The position numbers were made by a program, and so were the translations under genes. Below are positions 57,601 to 64,000 of a DNA stretch of 64,000 nucleotides, piece after piece. Every line of letters begins with the position of its first letter. Position 1 is the stretch's first letter. The notes below the pieces were generated by a model, which did no database searches, was not told the origin of the DNA, and saw only the letters and a program-made list of their open reading frames with translations. This DNA is from Thermoplasmata archaeon (GTDB taxonomy: Archaea > Thermoplasmatota > Thermoplasmata > Lutacidiplasmatales > UBA184), in the NCBI GenBank assembly GCA_022749815.1, contig JAKIWV010000002.1, forward strand, positions 1-64,000, written 5' to 3'.

Positions 57601-60545
57601 AATGGCGCCTCACTACCGGGCCCGACGGACTCGGCCCCGGAGGTCAGGCCCAGGCGTGCGACGTGGCCCAGCGGGTGTGCAGCACCACCGCGCCCCTGAG
57701 CACCGCGGGTTTCTTCAATTTGACCCTCCCCATCGATGCCGGTTACGCACGGGTCCGGATCCTTCCCGGAGGAACCGGCACCGGCACTTACACCGGCGGC
57801 TTCTTGCCCGCCAACGCCACGTTCCGGATCCTCGGGCCGTACAACGTTCTCTCGAACAATTCGACGATCCCGGTGCCCCTCTTCGGGTCCGTCGCGGGTT
57901 CCGTCTACGGACGCAACACCACGTCGGGGGCGCCGACCGTTGCGGCGATGGGAGCCACTGTGACCGTCGCCACGTCCGGCGGCCTCCTGGGAACGGTCAC
58001 GGTCACCGAGACTGCGAACCCGGAAGGGACTTTCGCCGTCTTCCTCCCCGGGGGTCGAAACGACAACTCGACCAACGTAAGCGTCACGCTGACCGGGGTC
58101 TATGAGTCCGGCCGCGCCCAGCTACGGGGGGTCGTCGCCGCGGGCACGACGCTCGTGGCGCCCCCATTCACCCTGGTCCATTTCGGCTGGGTCCAGCTTC
58201 GCGTGGTCGACCCCTCCTCGGGACTCGGGGTTCCCGCCATCGGGGTCACCACGAGCGTTAGCGACCCGGTTACCGGGATCGGCTATTCGGCGAACGACGT
58301 GACGGACCAGGTCGGGTTCGTCAACATCTCGTCGCCGCGCGGTTCGAACGTTACGGTGGACGTGGGCCCGAGCCTGGGGTACAACTCGACGAGCGTCGTC
58401 GTCGCGCGGGTCAACAGCAGTGCCACGAGCTTCCCCGGAGGCTCCGGACCGCTCCGTCTCGGCGTCCTGTTCTCGGCGGCCCTCGGGTTGGTCCGAAGCA
58501 CGTCGCTCAACTACTCGAACGCGAGCGGTGCGCCGGACCTCCCGACGGTCGTGGACGCGACCAATGGCCGGCCGATTCCTCTGGCCTCCGTCCAGGTCGT
58601 GAGTTCGGACCCGCTCTACTCGGGGACCGTCGGAACGACCAATTGGATGGGGCAGTTCATGGTCACCGCCCCGATCGGGCTCCGGGACCAGCTGATCGTG
58701 CGGGCGACCGCGTTCGAAGGAAACACCTCCCATGTCTTCCCCATCGTGGCCGGAGAAATGCTGGAATTCGGCCGAATAAACCTCACCGCCACCGGCGTCG
58801 TGGCGGGCCGGGTCATCGGGTACCCGGGCGGACTCCCCGTCGCCGGAGCCCTTCTCTCGGTCTGCCCGCGCGGCTCGTCCGCCTGCGGACTCTCCGAGAC
58901 GAATAAATCGGGGCTCTTCTGGGCCGACGCGGCACCGGCCACCGACGTGGTCCAGGTCTCCGCCAACGGCTACGTGACCAACAGCACCACGGTCGCGCTC
59001 GTCTGCTCCGATTGCTTCGTGCCGATCGCTCCGATCACGCTCTACGCCTACGCTACCGTCGGCGGCCTGGTCGTGGGGCTCCCGTCGGGCCTCCCCCTGG
59101 CGGGGGCCAACGTGTCGCTTTGCTCTCCCTTCGGTACTCCAACCGGACCGTGCGGGGTGTCCGCGCGCACGTCACCGACGGGATCGTTCGAGCTCGCCGC
59201 CCCGTTCGGCCCGTACGTCCTCGCCGCCGCTGCCCCGGGCTTCAACGGAAGCTACCTCCCGCTCTCGCTCTCGCCGGGAGAGACGGTGAGCGTCGGGGTG
59301 GTGTTCCTCTCGTCGTTCGGTACGATCACGGGCACGGTGCTGTCCGGACTCACCTTCGGGCCCCTGCCGGGCGCCCTCGTGTATGCCTGTCCAACCTGGA
59401 GCTACGGGAATTGCACCGCCGCGACAAAGACGGATATCGGAGGGGCGTTCTCCGTCTCCGGGCCTCCGGGCCCGTACCTCGTCACTATCTCAGCGGCGAA
59501 TTACTCGAGCGCGTTCGTCGCGGCGAGTGTGCCGAGCGGCGGCGCCGTGAACATCGGGACGATCGTGCTGTCTCCCCTGGGCCCCGGTGGGACCTACACT
59601 GTCACCGGTACGGTCGTCACCCCCGGGCCGACGGGCGCCCTCGTCCCCGTCGCCGGCGCCGCGGTAACGGCTCTTTCGGGTCAGGTCCCCGTCGCCACGG
59701 TTCAAACTGATGCGACGGGGAGCTTCTCTCTCGCTTTGGTCTGGGGCGTCTATACCGTGCTCGCCCAGTCGCCGGGCTATCGGCCGACGAGCACTGCCGT
59801 TACGGTCCACGGACCGGTATACGGCGTCGGGCTCGTGGTGGCCATCATGACCTTCCCCGTCAGCGGCACGGTCCGAGACGGATACACGGGCGCATCGATC
59901 GCCGATGCCTCGGTCTGGGAAGGGGCGACGCTCCTCGGAACTACCGGCGGCGACGGGCTGTTCCTGCTTCAGCTGGCGAACGGGACCCACGAGATCCGCG
60001 CCGTCGCGCCCAGCAGCGACACGCCGTACGGGCCCGTGCCGTTCCAAGCGGTGGTCAACGGGGCTCCCCAAGTCCACGATGTCGCCCTCTTCCCTCCCAC
60101 CGAAACGCTCTATGGAGTCGTGGCCGACGAGGTCACAGGTCTCGGCCTGCCGGATGCGTCCGTGACGGCCACGGGGACCGCCGTCGATGGGTTCGCGCTC
60201 GCGTTCGCCGTTACCACGGACCCGGCGGGACACTTCGTGCTCGAGCTGCCGGCCGGTGAATACGCGGTCACGGCCTCCGCGGCCCAGCACGCCGTCAAGC
60301 GGCTGGCGGTCCTGGCATCGAACGGGACCGCGAAATTGGAGGCCAGGTTGACTCCTCAAGCAGGGCCGGCCACCGGCGCATCCTCCCCGATGTCGGCGTG
60401 GACGTTCCCCCTCCTCATCGTCGGGGTCGCTGCGGCGGTCGCGGGGCTGCTGGTCCTCTGGGTTCGTTTCACCGGTGGCGCCGCCCGCGGCCGCGCACCG
60501 TCCGGGAACGTCGGGGCTCCCTCGAAGCCCCCAGGGAAGCACTGA
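54642..60545 (+). CDS. Giant secreted protein of CarboxypepD-regulatory-like repeats with TM anchor
   Basis: About 1967 residues from TTG 54642; TTG 54705 or GTG 54738 would still leave the signal segment SPALAIVVVGIMLATGFVG. After an Ala/Pro/Ser linker the protein is a chain of roughly fifteen to twenty 70-100-residue beta-sandwich units of the carboxypeptidase-regulatory type, with the pattern GxVxxxxxGxPxxGAxVxxCP...T...GxFxxxxxxGxYxVxxxAxGY (for example GLPLAGANVSLCSP, GAFSVSGPPGPYLVTISA, GLGLPDASVTATG). Many units carry a Cys pair (CxxxxxPC), a feature absent from most members. C-terminus: TM helix FPLLIVGVAAAVAGLLVLWV and a short basic tail. Function unknown; probably a stalk or matrix protein. 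Confidence 0.8.
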   Translation: MAASIRFIHLLVSGHHSRDARLNPWSGTSLSGVRDGALHSVIRPRLRRLLSPALAIVVVGIMLATGFVGNANGLVGSSITAATAPHSPPSAPSAPSAPAGTVPGTHPQGQPSLDAAGLAAANAVRWEHIRANSSAHNNSSATSGAGASGASAPVKPVQTGWFVGYVNNSSSAQGIQGVTVQAFTKGTNNCPPTTCVPVVTNPSGYFRVVAPDGPDYVTLQLTGWLENVSYAAASTGITIDLGTLYLVHMAIAYGVVRGDTATQPALASVDVTSASRDTVANGVNGATTGNGHFRVYIPPMPDEVSFTLPYNWVSNFTFVNATPYAQVNLGTILLEPEILYVAHIYDQLTGRPITTSLGSLTICAQSGSPLNGFCGTQGATTGGPLLYAKGPYGPVRADIQESGYVENITSVGWVSRADVGTTVYVGGGPFARVNLVPESSFLVRISVSHNATPLPAKWPLGQWVGSVCGLNGYFHIDLVMGPFGGTNTTPTRCEGIGCAPIGAFILPGLPLRDDIEIHPDFLGQCGGPPTWPIPGDLPVWGNERWANLTVGQTTSLGWLNLTPGTYVSGQTWLLAGGPPALPGPFTVTTQSTDDVALSAYSYISNGALSSPWDCGGIPASNAWCAPVPPGASKISVISVTFGTNYTWAMTSYRCCERSQEPLPLSGATLNHFTDVNFTTPVGAVTGTAIRADTGLGIHFGSLIVCAVRFPANCVASVVPDGGLFTVTNVSQGWDSITISASGFASNTVWANVTRGSTGLGTIPLTPLATLYGQVVNPAGLGIPDAVVHYCPVSDPIPCTSGTGGKVLGALGHSTTDGRYNGSVVGGWLPWTSYVIAASADGYGNDWAWVNATAGNYSVVPTLLLRPVVSGVPAAVRPTVGPAPVAGVWVDGRLVEGSTGYGILTGFITACPALVPGPCLSPTEGSNSGGFFNLSVPASVYTLYVNATGYDPVAIGFNASALKVLHLAALSINPRPTVTGRAVIAPVEWRLTTGPDGLGPGGQAQACDVAQRVCSTTAPLSTAGFFNLTLPIDAGYARVRILPGGTGTGTYTGGFLPANATFRILGPYNVLSNNSTIPVPLFGSVAGSVYGRNTTSGAPTVAAMGATVTVATSGGLLGTVTVTETANPEGTFAVFLPGGRNDNSTNVSVTLTGVYESGRAQLRGVVAAGTTLVAPPFTLVHFGWVQLRVVDPSSGLGVPAIGVTTSVSDPVTGIGYSANDVTDQVGFVNISSPRGSNVTVDVGPSLGYNSTSVVVARVNSSATSFPGGSGPLRLGVLFSAALGLVRSTSLNYSNASGAPDLPTVVDATNGRPIPLASVQVVSSDPLYSGTVGTTNWMGQFMVTAPIGLRDQLIVRATAFEGNTSHVFPIVAGEMLEFGRINLTATGVVAGRVIGYPGGLPVAGALLSVCPRGSSACGLSETNKSGLFWADAAPATDVVQVSANGYVTNSTTVALVCSDCFVPIAPITLYAYATVGGLVVGLPSGLPLAGANVSLCSPFGTPTGPCGVSARTSPTGSFELAAPFGPYVLAAAAPGFNGSYLPLSLSPGETVSVGVVFLSSFGTITGTVLSGLTFGPLPGALVYACPTWSYGNCTAATKTDIGGAFSVSGPPGPYLVTISAANYSSAFVAASVPSGGAVNIGTIVLSPLGPGGTYTVTGTVVTPGPTGALVPVAGAAVTALSGQVPVATVQTDATGSFSLALVWGVYTVLAQSPGYRPTSTAVTVHGPVYGVGLVVAIMTFPVSGTVRDGYTGASIADASVWEGATLLGTTGGDGLFLLQLANGTHEIRAVAPSSDTPYGPVPFQAVVNGAPQVHDVALFPPTETLYGVVADEVTGLGLPDASVTATGTAVDGFALAFAVTTDPAGHFVLELPAGEYAVTASAAQHAVKRLAVLASNGTAKLEARLTPQAGPATGASSPMSAWTFPLLIVGVAAAVAGLLVLWVRFTGGAARGRAPSGNVGAPSKPPGKH

Positions 60546-62683
60546 TGAAGGGGCTACGGGGTCCCCCCGCCGTGATGCAACGCCCCTACCTCCGAGCCGC
60601 AGAGCCGGCCGCTTGGGGGAGGACGCGCTACTCCCGTCTCGCACTCGCCCTAGCCTGTACGGTGGCGTTCCTTCTCTTTGCCGCCCCCTCGCTATTTCCC
60701 CCCCCGGCGCCGGCCCAGGGAACGCCGCCCCGGGCGGCGGGTCCGAGCCCGGCCATCGCGTCGAGCCAGCAGCTCCAGCTCGGGATCTCGGCGAGCCCGG
60801 GCCAGATCTGTGCCTACAATGCGAGCACCTGTCCCGCCGGCGCGCCGACGGCGCGCGTGACGATGACCGCGATCGCCCCGAGCGGCGGGACCCTGGCGTG
60901 GCCCGCGGTCCAGGTGGCGTTCGTCGTGGAGACGACCCTGTTCGATGGAGTCTACGACCCGTCGGCGGGCGACCCGGGGACCTCCTGCGCCGCGGGAGGG
61001 GGAGGGATGCCCTGCGAAGAGTCGAACGGAGTCCCGTTCTTCGTGGCCAACGCCCAAAAAATTGCGAACTCGATCCAGGCCGCGAACCCGCACACCCAAG
61101 TGTCGTTCGCGCTGGTGGACTACTTTGCGACCTGTAACTGGGACGACTGCGACGGCGCCGAGTACCACGTGGACATCCCTTCCTTCATTCCTTCCTACCA
61201 GTTTGGCGCCGAGGTACAGGGTTCCTTCCAGGCGAACGTGCTCAACGGCGGATGGATCTACGGGGACTCCGACTTCTCCGACAACATCCTCCACTCCTCC
61301 TCCATCACCGCGCTCTTCGGGACGATCACCGGGAGCGGCCTCGACTGGTCGAAGAACACGCATCACGTGATCGTGTGGATGGGTTCCACAGCGCCCCGGG
61401 ACCCCGAGTACGTTCAGAACTACTGCGTAAGCCCGTCCACTGCCTTTTCGCCCGGCTCCTGCTACGGCGCGACCTGCGAGCCCGCGTACACCTTCTCCAA
61501 CGGGCAGAGCCCGAACTGCGAGGGATGGATCGCGAGCCATGACGGGAACCTGACCCACTCGATCGCGGCGCTGGCCCGGACCGCCCCGCAATGCACCGAG
61601 TCGATCGGCGGGGTCTGCACCATCGACACCATCGACCTGTACGCCACGCCGACCGACTATCTTTCGAAGGACTGGCCGAAGTCTCCCCCGGCCCCGCCGG
61701 GCGGGGGACCGGACGGCCCCCTGGTCCAGTTGGACGTCGCCCGCGTCCTGGAGGCCGGGTGCGACCTCGCCGCGGCCACCGGCGGAACCTGGGACGGTCC
61801 GGACTGGTTCACCTGCCCCAACGGCCAGGCCGGCACGCTCCTCTTCGAACCCCACGGGCCCTCGGGGGCCCCCGGCACCGGCACGCCCAACCTCAACAAC
61901 CCGACGCTGTTCGACGCGTTCCGGAGGACCGGGTTCGGGCCGGTCACCCAGACCCAGGTCGCGTCGGGCACCGCCCGCCCGCTCTTCCAATTCGTGGCCA
62001 TCGGTAACATCGCCATCGTGCCCGGGTCGGGGCTCCAAGCCGCCGCTCACTGCGACCGCTACGGGGTGCTGGTATCGAGCTGCCAGGTCAAGCCGACGGT
62101 CCTCCACACGAATGGGCTGACGTATCTCGGCTGGAACTGGAGCCTGAATCGGACGCTGAACACTATGTTCGTCGGTGATTCCTGGAGCGCCTCGTTCAAC
62201 GTGTTCGCCACGGGACCCCCGTTCACGACGGTGCCCGTCGACGCCTGCGTGACGACGTACTGCACGCAGGCCGGGAGCGGCGCCGTCTTTGGTCAATTCA
62301 CGTCGGCGAGCTACCTCCCGGCCGACAACGTCACGACGGTCACCCAGTCCTTCCCGCTGGCCAGCGTCCAAGTGGAGCTCACTCCGACCCCGGTGCCCCC
62401 GGGCGCTGCGCCGCCTCCTCCTCCGCCGCCTCCCCCGGCGATCCCCATCGGGCCGGCCGTCCCAGTGCCCATCCTCACGGCGATCGGGATCGGCAACACC
62501 GTCGGGGTCGCGAACGTCTCGCTGCAGGCGACGGCGGCCGGCTTCATCGCCGCGGGCCTGATGCGCGTCGGAATCCGGAACCGTCCCATCGCGTTGCGAA
62601 TCGCCGCCAAGTCCGGGGCCATCCAGTCGAAGTTCGACGCGGCCCTCTACTCCCAGGAAGCTCCCCTCGGCCGATGGGAGTGA
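60545..62683 (+). CDS. Secreted protein with vWA-like domain and C-terminal membrane segment
   Basis: About 712 residues; ATG overlaps the upstream stop by one base (TGATG), so it is coupled to the giant repeat protein. Signal segment RLALALACTVAFLLFAA. A domain from about residue 95 begins VQVAFVVETTLFDGVYD and continues with FFVANAQKIANSIQ and VSFALVDYF, like a von Willebrand A fold, but the MIDAS D-x-S-x-S is replaced by E-T-T. Numerous Cys pairs suggest disulfides. Near the C-terminus a run of eight Pro residues precedes a hydrophobic stretch (GVANVSLQATAAGFIAAGLM) and a basic tail. Not assigned to a known family. Confidence 0.65.
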   Translation: MKGLRGPPAVMQRPYLRAAEPAAWGRTRYSRLALALACTVAFLLFAAPSLFPPPAPAQGTPPRAAGPSPAIASSQQLQLGISASPGQICAYNASTCPAGAPTARVTMTAIAPSGGTLAWPAVQVAFVVETTLFDGVYDPSAGDPGTSCAAGGGGMPCEESNGVPFFVANAQKIANSIQAANPHTQVSFALVDYFATCNWDDCDGAEYHVDIPSFIPSYQFGAEVQGSFQANVLNGGWIYGDSDFSDNILHSSSITALFGTITGSGLDWSKNTHHVIVWMGSTAPRDPEYVQNYCVSPSTAFSPGSCYGATCEPAYTFSNGQSPNCEGWIASHDGNLTHSIAALARTAPQCTESIGGVCTIDTIDLYATPTDYLSKDWPKSPPAPPGGGPDGPLVQLDVARVLEAGCDLAAATGGTWDGPDWFTCPNGQAGTLLFEPHGPSGAPGTGTPNLNNPTLFDAFRRTGFGPVTQTQVASGTARPLFQFVAIGNIAIVPGSGLQAAAHCDRYGVLVSSCQVKPTVLHTNGLTYLGWNWSLNRTLNTMFVGDSWSASFNVFATGPPFTTVPVDACVTTYCTQAGSGAVFGQFTSASYLPADNVTTVTQSFPLASVQVELTPTPVPPGAAPPPPPPPPPAIPIGPAVPVPILTAIGIGNTVGVANVSLQATAAGFIAAGLMRVGIRNRPIALRIAAKSGAIQSKFDAALYSQEAPLGRWE

Positions 62684-62783
62684 TCGCCATCCCCCCACGA
62701 CCACCGGCACGACCGACCGCGATCGGTGAGAGGCCCATCGGCCGCCCCCGGGGCCCTCCGCCCGGCGGAGCCGGGGTAGTCGC

Positions 62784-64000
62784 ATGAGCCGACGACCAGG
62801 CCACCGCCGCCCGGGCGCGCTCGCCCTCCTCGGCTCGGCGCTGCTCGTCGCGCTGCTCCTCTGCGAACTCCCGGCCGCGGCGACCGTACCGGTCGCGTCC
62901 GCGGCGCCCCTCTCGCCCGTCGGGTCCGCCGACGGCCTCCGCGCGACGTCGGCGAGCGGGTCTCCGTCGAGCGCGTCTCCGGTAGGTCCCCCCACCCCGT
63001 ACTGCTACCCGATCGACCCCACGGCCTGCGTCGCCGCCGCGTCATCGACCGAGCCGAACATCGTGCCGCCGGCCGGGACGACCTCCGCGACCGTCGAACC
63101 GACCTCGAACACGAGCCTTCCCTTGCTCGTGAAGTCTCGTCTCTCGCTGAATTGGACCAACGCGCCCACGCCGCATTTCGGCCCCAAATCGCCGATCACG
63201 CTCAACGCGACCGCGGTGCTCTGGAATGGGGACCCGTACTACTCGGTCTGGGACAACACCGTGTGGCACAGCGCCAGCAACAACACGCTGTGGACGTGGT
63301 ACGGGTACGAACCGCAGAACAAATCGTATCCGTTCTGGTACGAGGTGAACTTCTCGGCCCGCTCCCCGACGGGGCCGAACTTCTTCCCGGGCATGTCGGT
63401 GACGTGGTGGCTCGAGCTCACCTACAACCGGAGCGGAGTCTTCTCGCACAACGAGAGCCTGCGATTCAGTTACCGCTACGCCGGCGCGTGGGCGTATTCC
63501 CCCTGGCCCGGAGCGAAACAGTACGCCGGTAATGCCGCGGTGTCGCTCGACCTCAACCTCAGCTTCACTCCGGCGCGGCCGAACTGGAACGATTCGGTGG
63601 CCATCGCGATCGCGACCACCCCGGCGGACGTCTTCAGCCAAGCGAAGATCCGGTCGGCGTACGTCGACCTGAGCGAGGTCAGCGCCAACGGAACGCCGCT
63701 CGCGAACGGGACGCTGGTCTACGCCGTTCCCTCGAACGCCTCGGGAGGGGTGCCGGCCGCCACCGTCATCGTTCCGGCCACGTGGGCCCAGGCCGCCGGG
63801 GCCACCGTGACCTACCGGGTCACGGCGTTCGACGGCGCCGCCGACCAGCTCACGACGACGGTCCTCCATTACGTCGTGGGGGGGAATGGCTCGTTCGATT
63901 CCGGCCTGTTCGTCGACGACCTCGCCCTCACGATATCGCCCAACTCCATCGTGGCCGCGAGCAATGGGCCGGCGACGATACCGGCCGGCCAAATCGTGGC
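62784..64000 (+). CDS. Large secreted surface protein, cut by the window end
   Basis: Open from ATG 62784 to the end of the window (405 codons, no stop). Signal segment ALALLGSALLVALLLCELPAAA, then a Ser/Ala/Pro linker. The following domain is beta-type and rich in Trp, Tyr and sequons (TWYGYEPQNKSYPFWYEVNF, WWLELTYNRSG, SFTPARPNWNDS); near the end a fibronectin/CARDB-like unit (VTYRVTAFDGAADQLTTTVL) begins. No family recognised. It lies 100 nt downstream of the vWA-like gene in the same orientation and most likely belongs to the same operon. Confidence 0.7.
   Translation, partial: MSRRPGHRRPGALALLGSALLVALLLCELPAAATVPVASAAPLSPVGSADGLRATSASGSPSSASPVGPPTPYCYPIDPTACVAAASSTEPNIVPPAGTTSATVEPTSNTSLPLLVKSRLSLNWTNAPTPHFGPKSPITLNATAVLWNGDPYYSVWDNTVWHSASNNTLWTWYGYEPQNKSYPFWYEVNFSARSPTGPNFFPGMSVTWWLELTYNRSGVFSHNESLRFSYRYAGAWAYSPWPGAKQYAGNAAVSLDLNLSFTPARPNWNDSVAIAIATTPADVFSQAKIRSAYVDLSEVSANGTPLANGTLVYAVPSNASGGVPAATVIVPATWAQAAGATVTYRVTAFDGAADQLTTTVLHYVVGGNGSFDSGLFVDDLALTISPNSIVAASNGPATIPAGQIV

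Noticed and set aside
1-64000. CRISPR array or restriction/defence island
   Set aside because: No regularly spaced short direct repeats and no cas, restriction-modification or toxin-antitoxin genes were seen. The repeats found are protein-level modules, tRNA stems and transposon termini.

Overview
The window is archaeal and most like a high-G+C member of the Thermoplasmata (Thermoplasmatota). The evidence is the gene set. Archaeal informational genes are present: the box C/D RNP protein Nop5, archaeal NAC, Dph2, a PAC2-family protein, DUF131, and an initiator tRNA with a bulge-helix-bulge intron. They sit beside bacterial-type genes that lineage is known to carry: GyrB, GrpE and class II HMG-CoA reductase. 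Many starts lie about 25-30 nt downstream of a TATA-like box, which suggests leaderless transcripts. No organism name can be fixed from the sequence alone.

Layout. (1) 1-1633: lower-G+C segment with a DHFR/RibD-like gene, ending at the 3' end of tRNA-Val. (2) 1634-5340: tRNA-Val, lysine-exporter-like gene, purA, aminotransferase. (3) 5360-10720: minus-strand group of three glycosyltransferases, a sulfotransferase and an M20 peptidase, probably for a sulfated surface glycan. (4) 10888-25594: housekeeping genes: PAC2, GNAT, a four-CBS protein with an HPF-like tail, NAC, Nudix, Dph2, DUF131, PdxT, HMG-CoA reductase, GrpE, GyrB, a channel-like protein, an MTA/SAH deaminase, a lipoate-ligase-like protein, a thioredoxin-like protein, Nop5, SDR. 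(5) 25667-31924: a 6.26-kb mobile element with 15-bp terminal inverted repeats and a 10-bp target duplication. It carries a dead IS5-like insertion sequence and a large secreted sedolisin with a C-terminal Hint domain. (6) 31971-36055: enoyl-CoA hydratase, tRNA-Thr, GNAT, hydrolase, flavin reductase, small conserved protein. (7) 36195-39556: metal-responsive regulator plus a complete metal ABC transporter whose binding-protein ligands look manganese-type. (8) 39662-39765: initiator tRNA with a D-arm intron. (9) 39829-64000: 24 kb of very large secreted, repeat-built surface proteins, three of which share a C-terminal transmembrane segment and a proline-rich cytoplasmic tail containing a Trp-acidic motif.

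How it fits together. The glycan genes of region 3 could decorate the sequon-rich surface proteins of region 9, whose Asp-box propellers and Ig/PKD/CarboxypepD-like modules suggest adhesion or polymer binding at the cell surface. The mobile element separates a divergent SDR/enoyl-CoA hydratase pair and leaves both core promoters in place. The regulator gene and the three transporter genes form one operon behind an operator-like palindrome.
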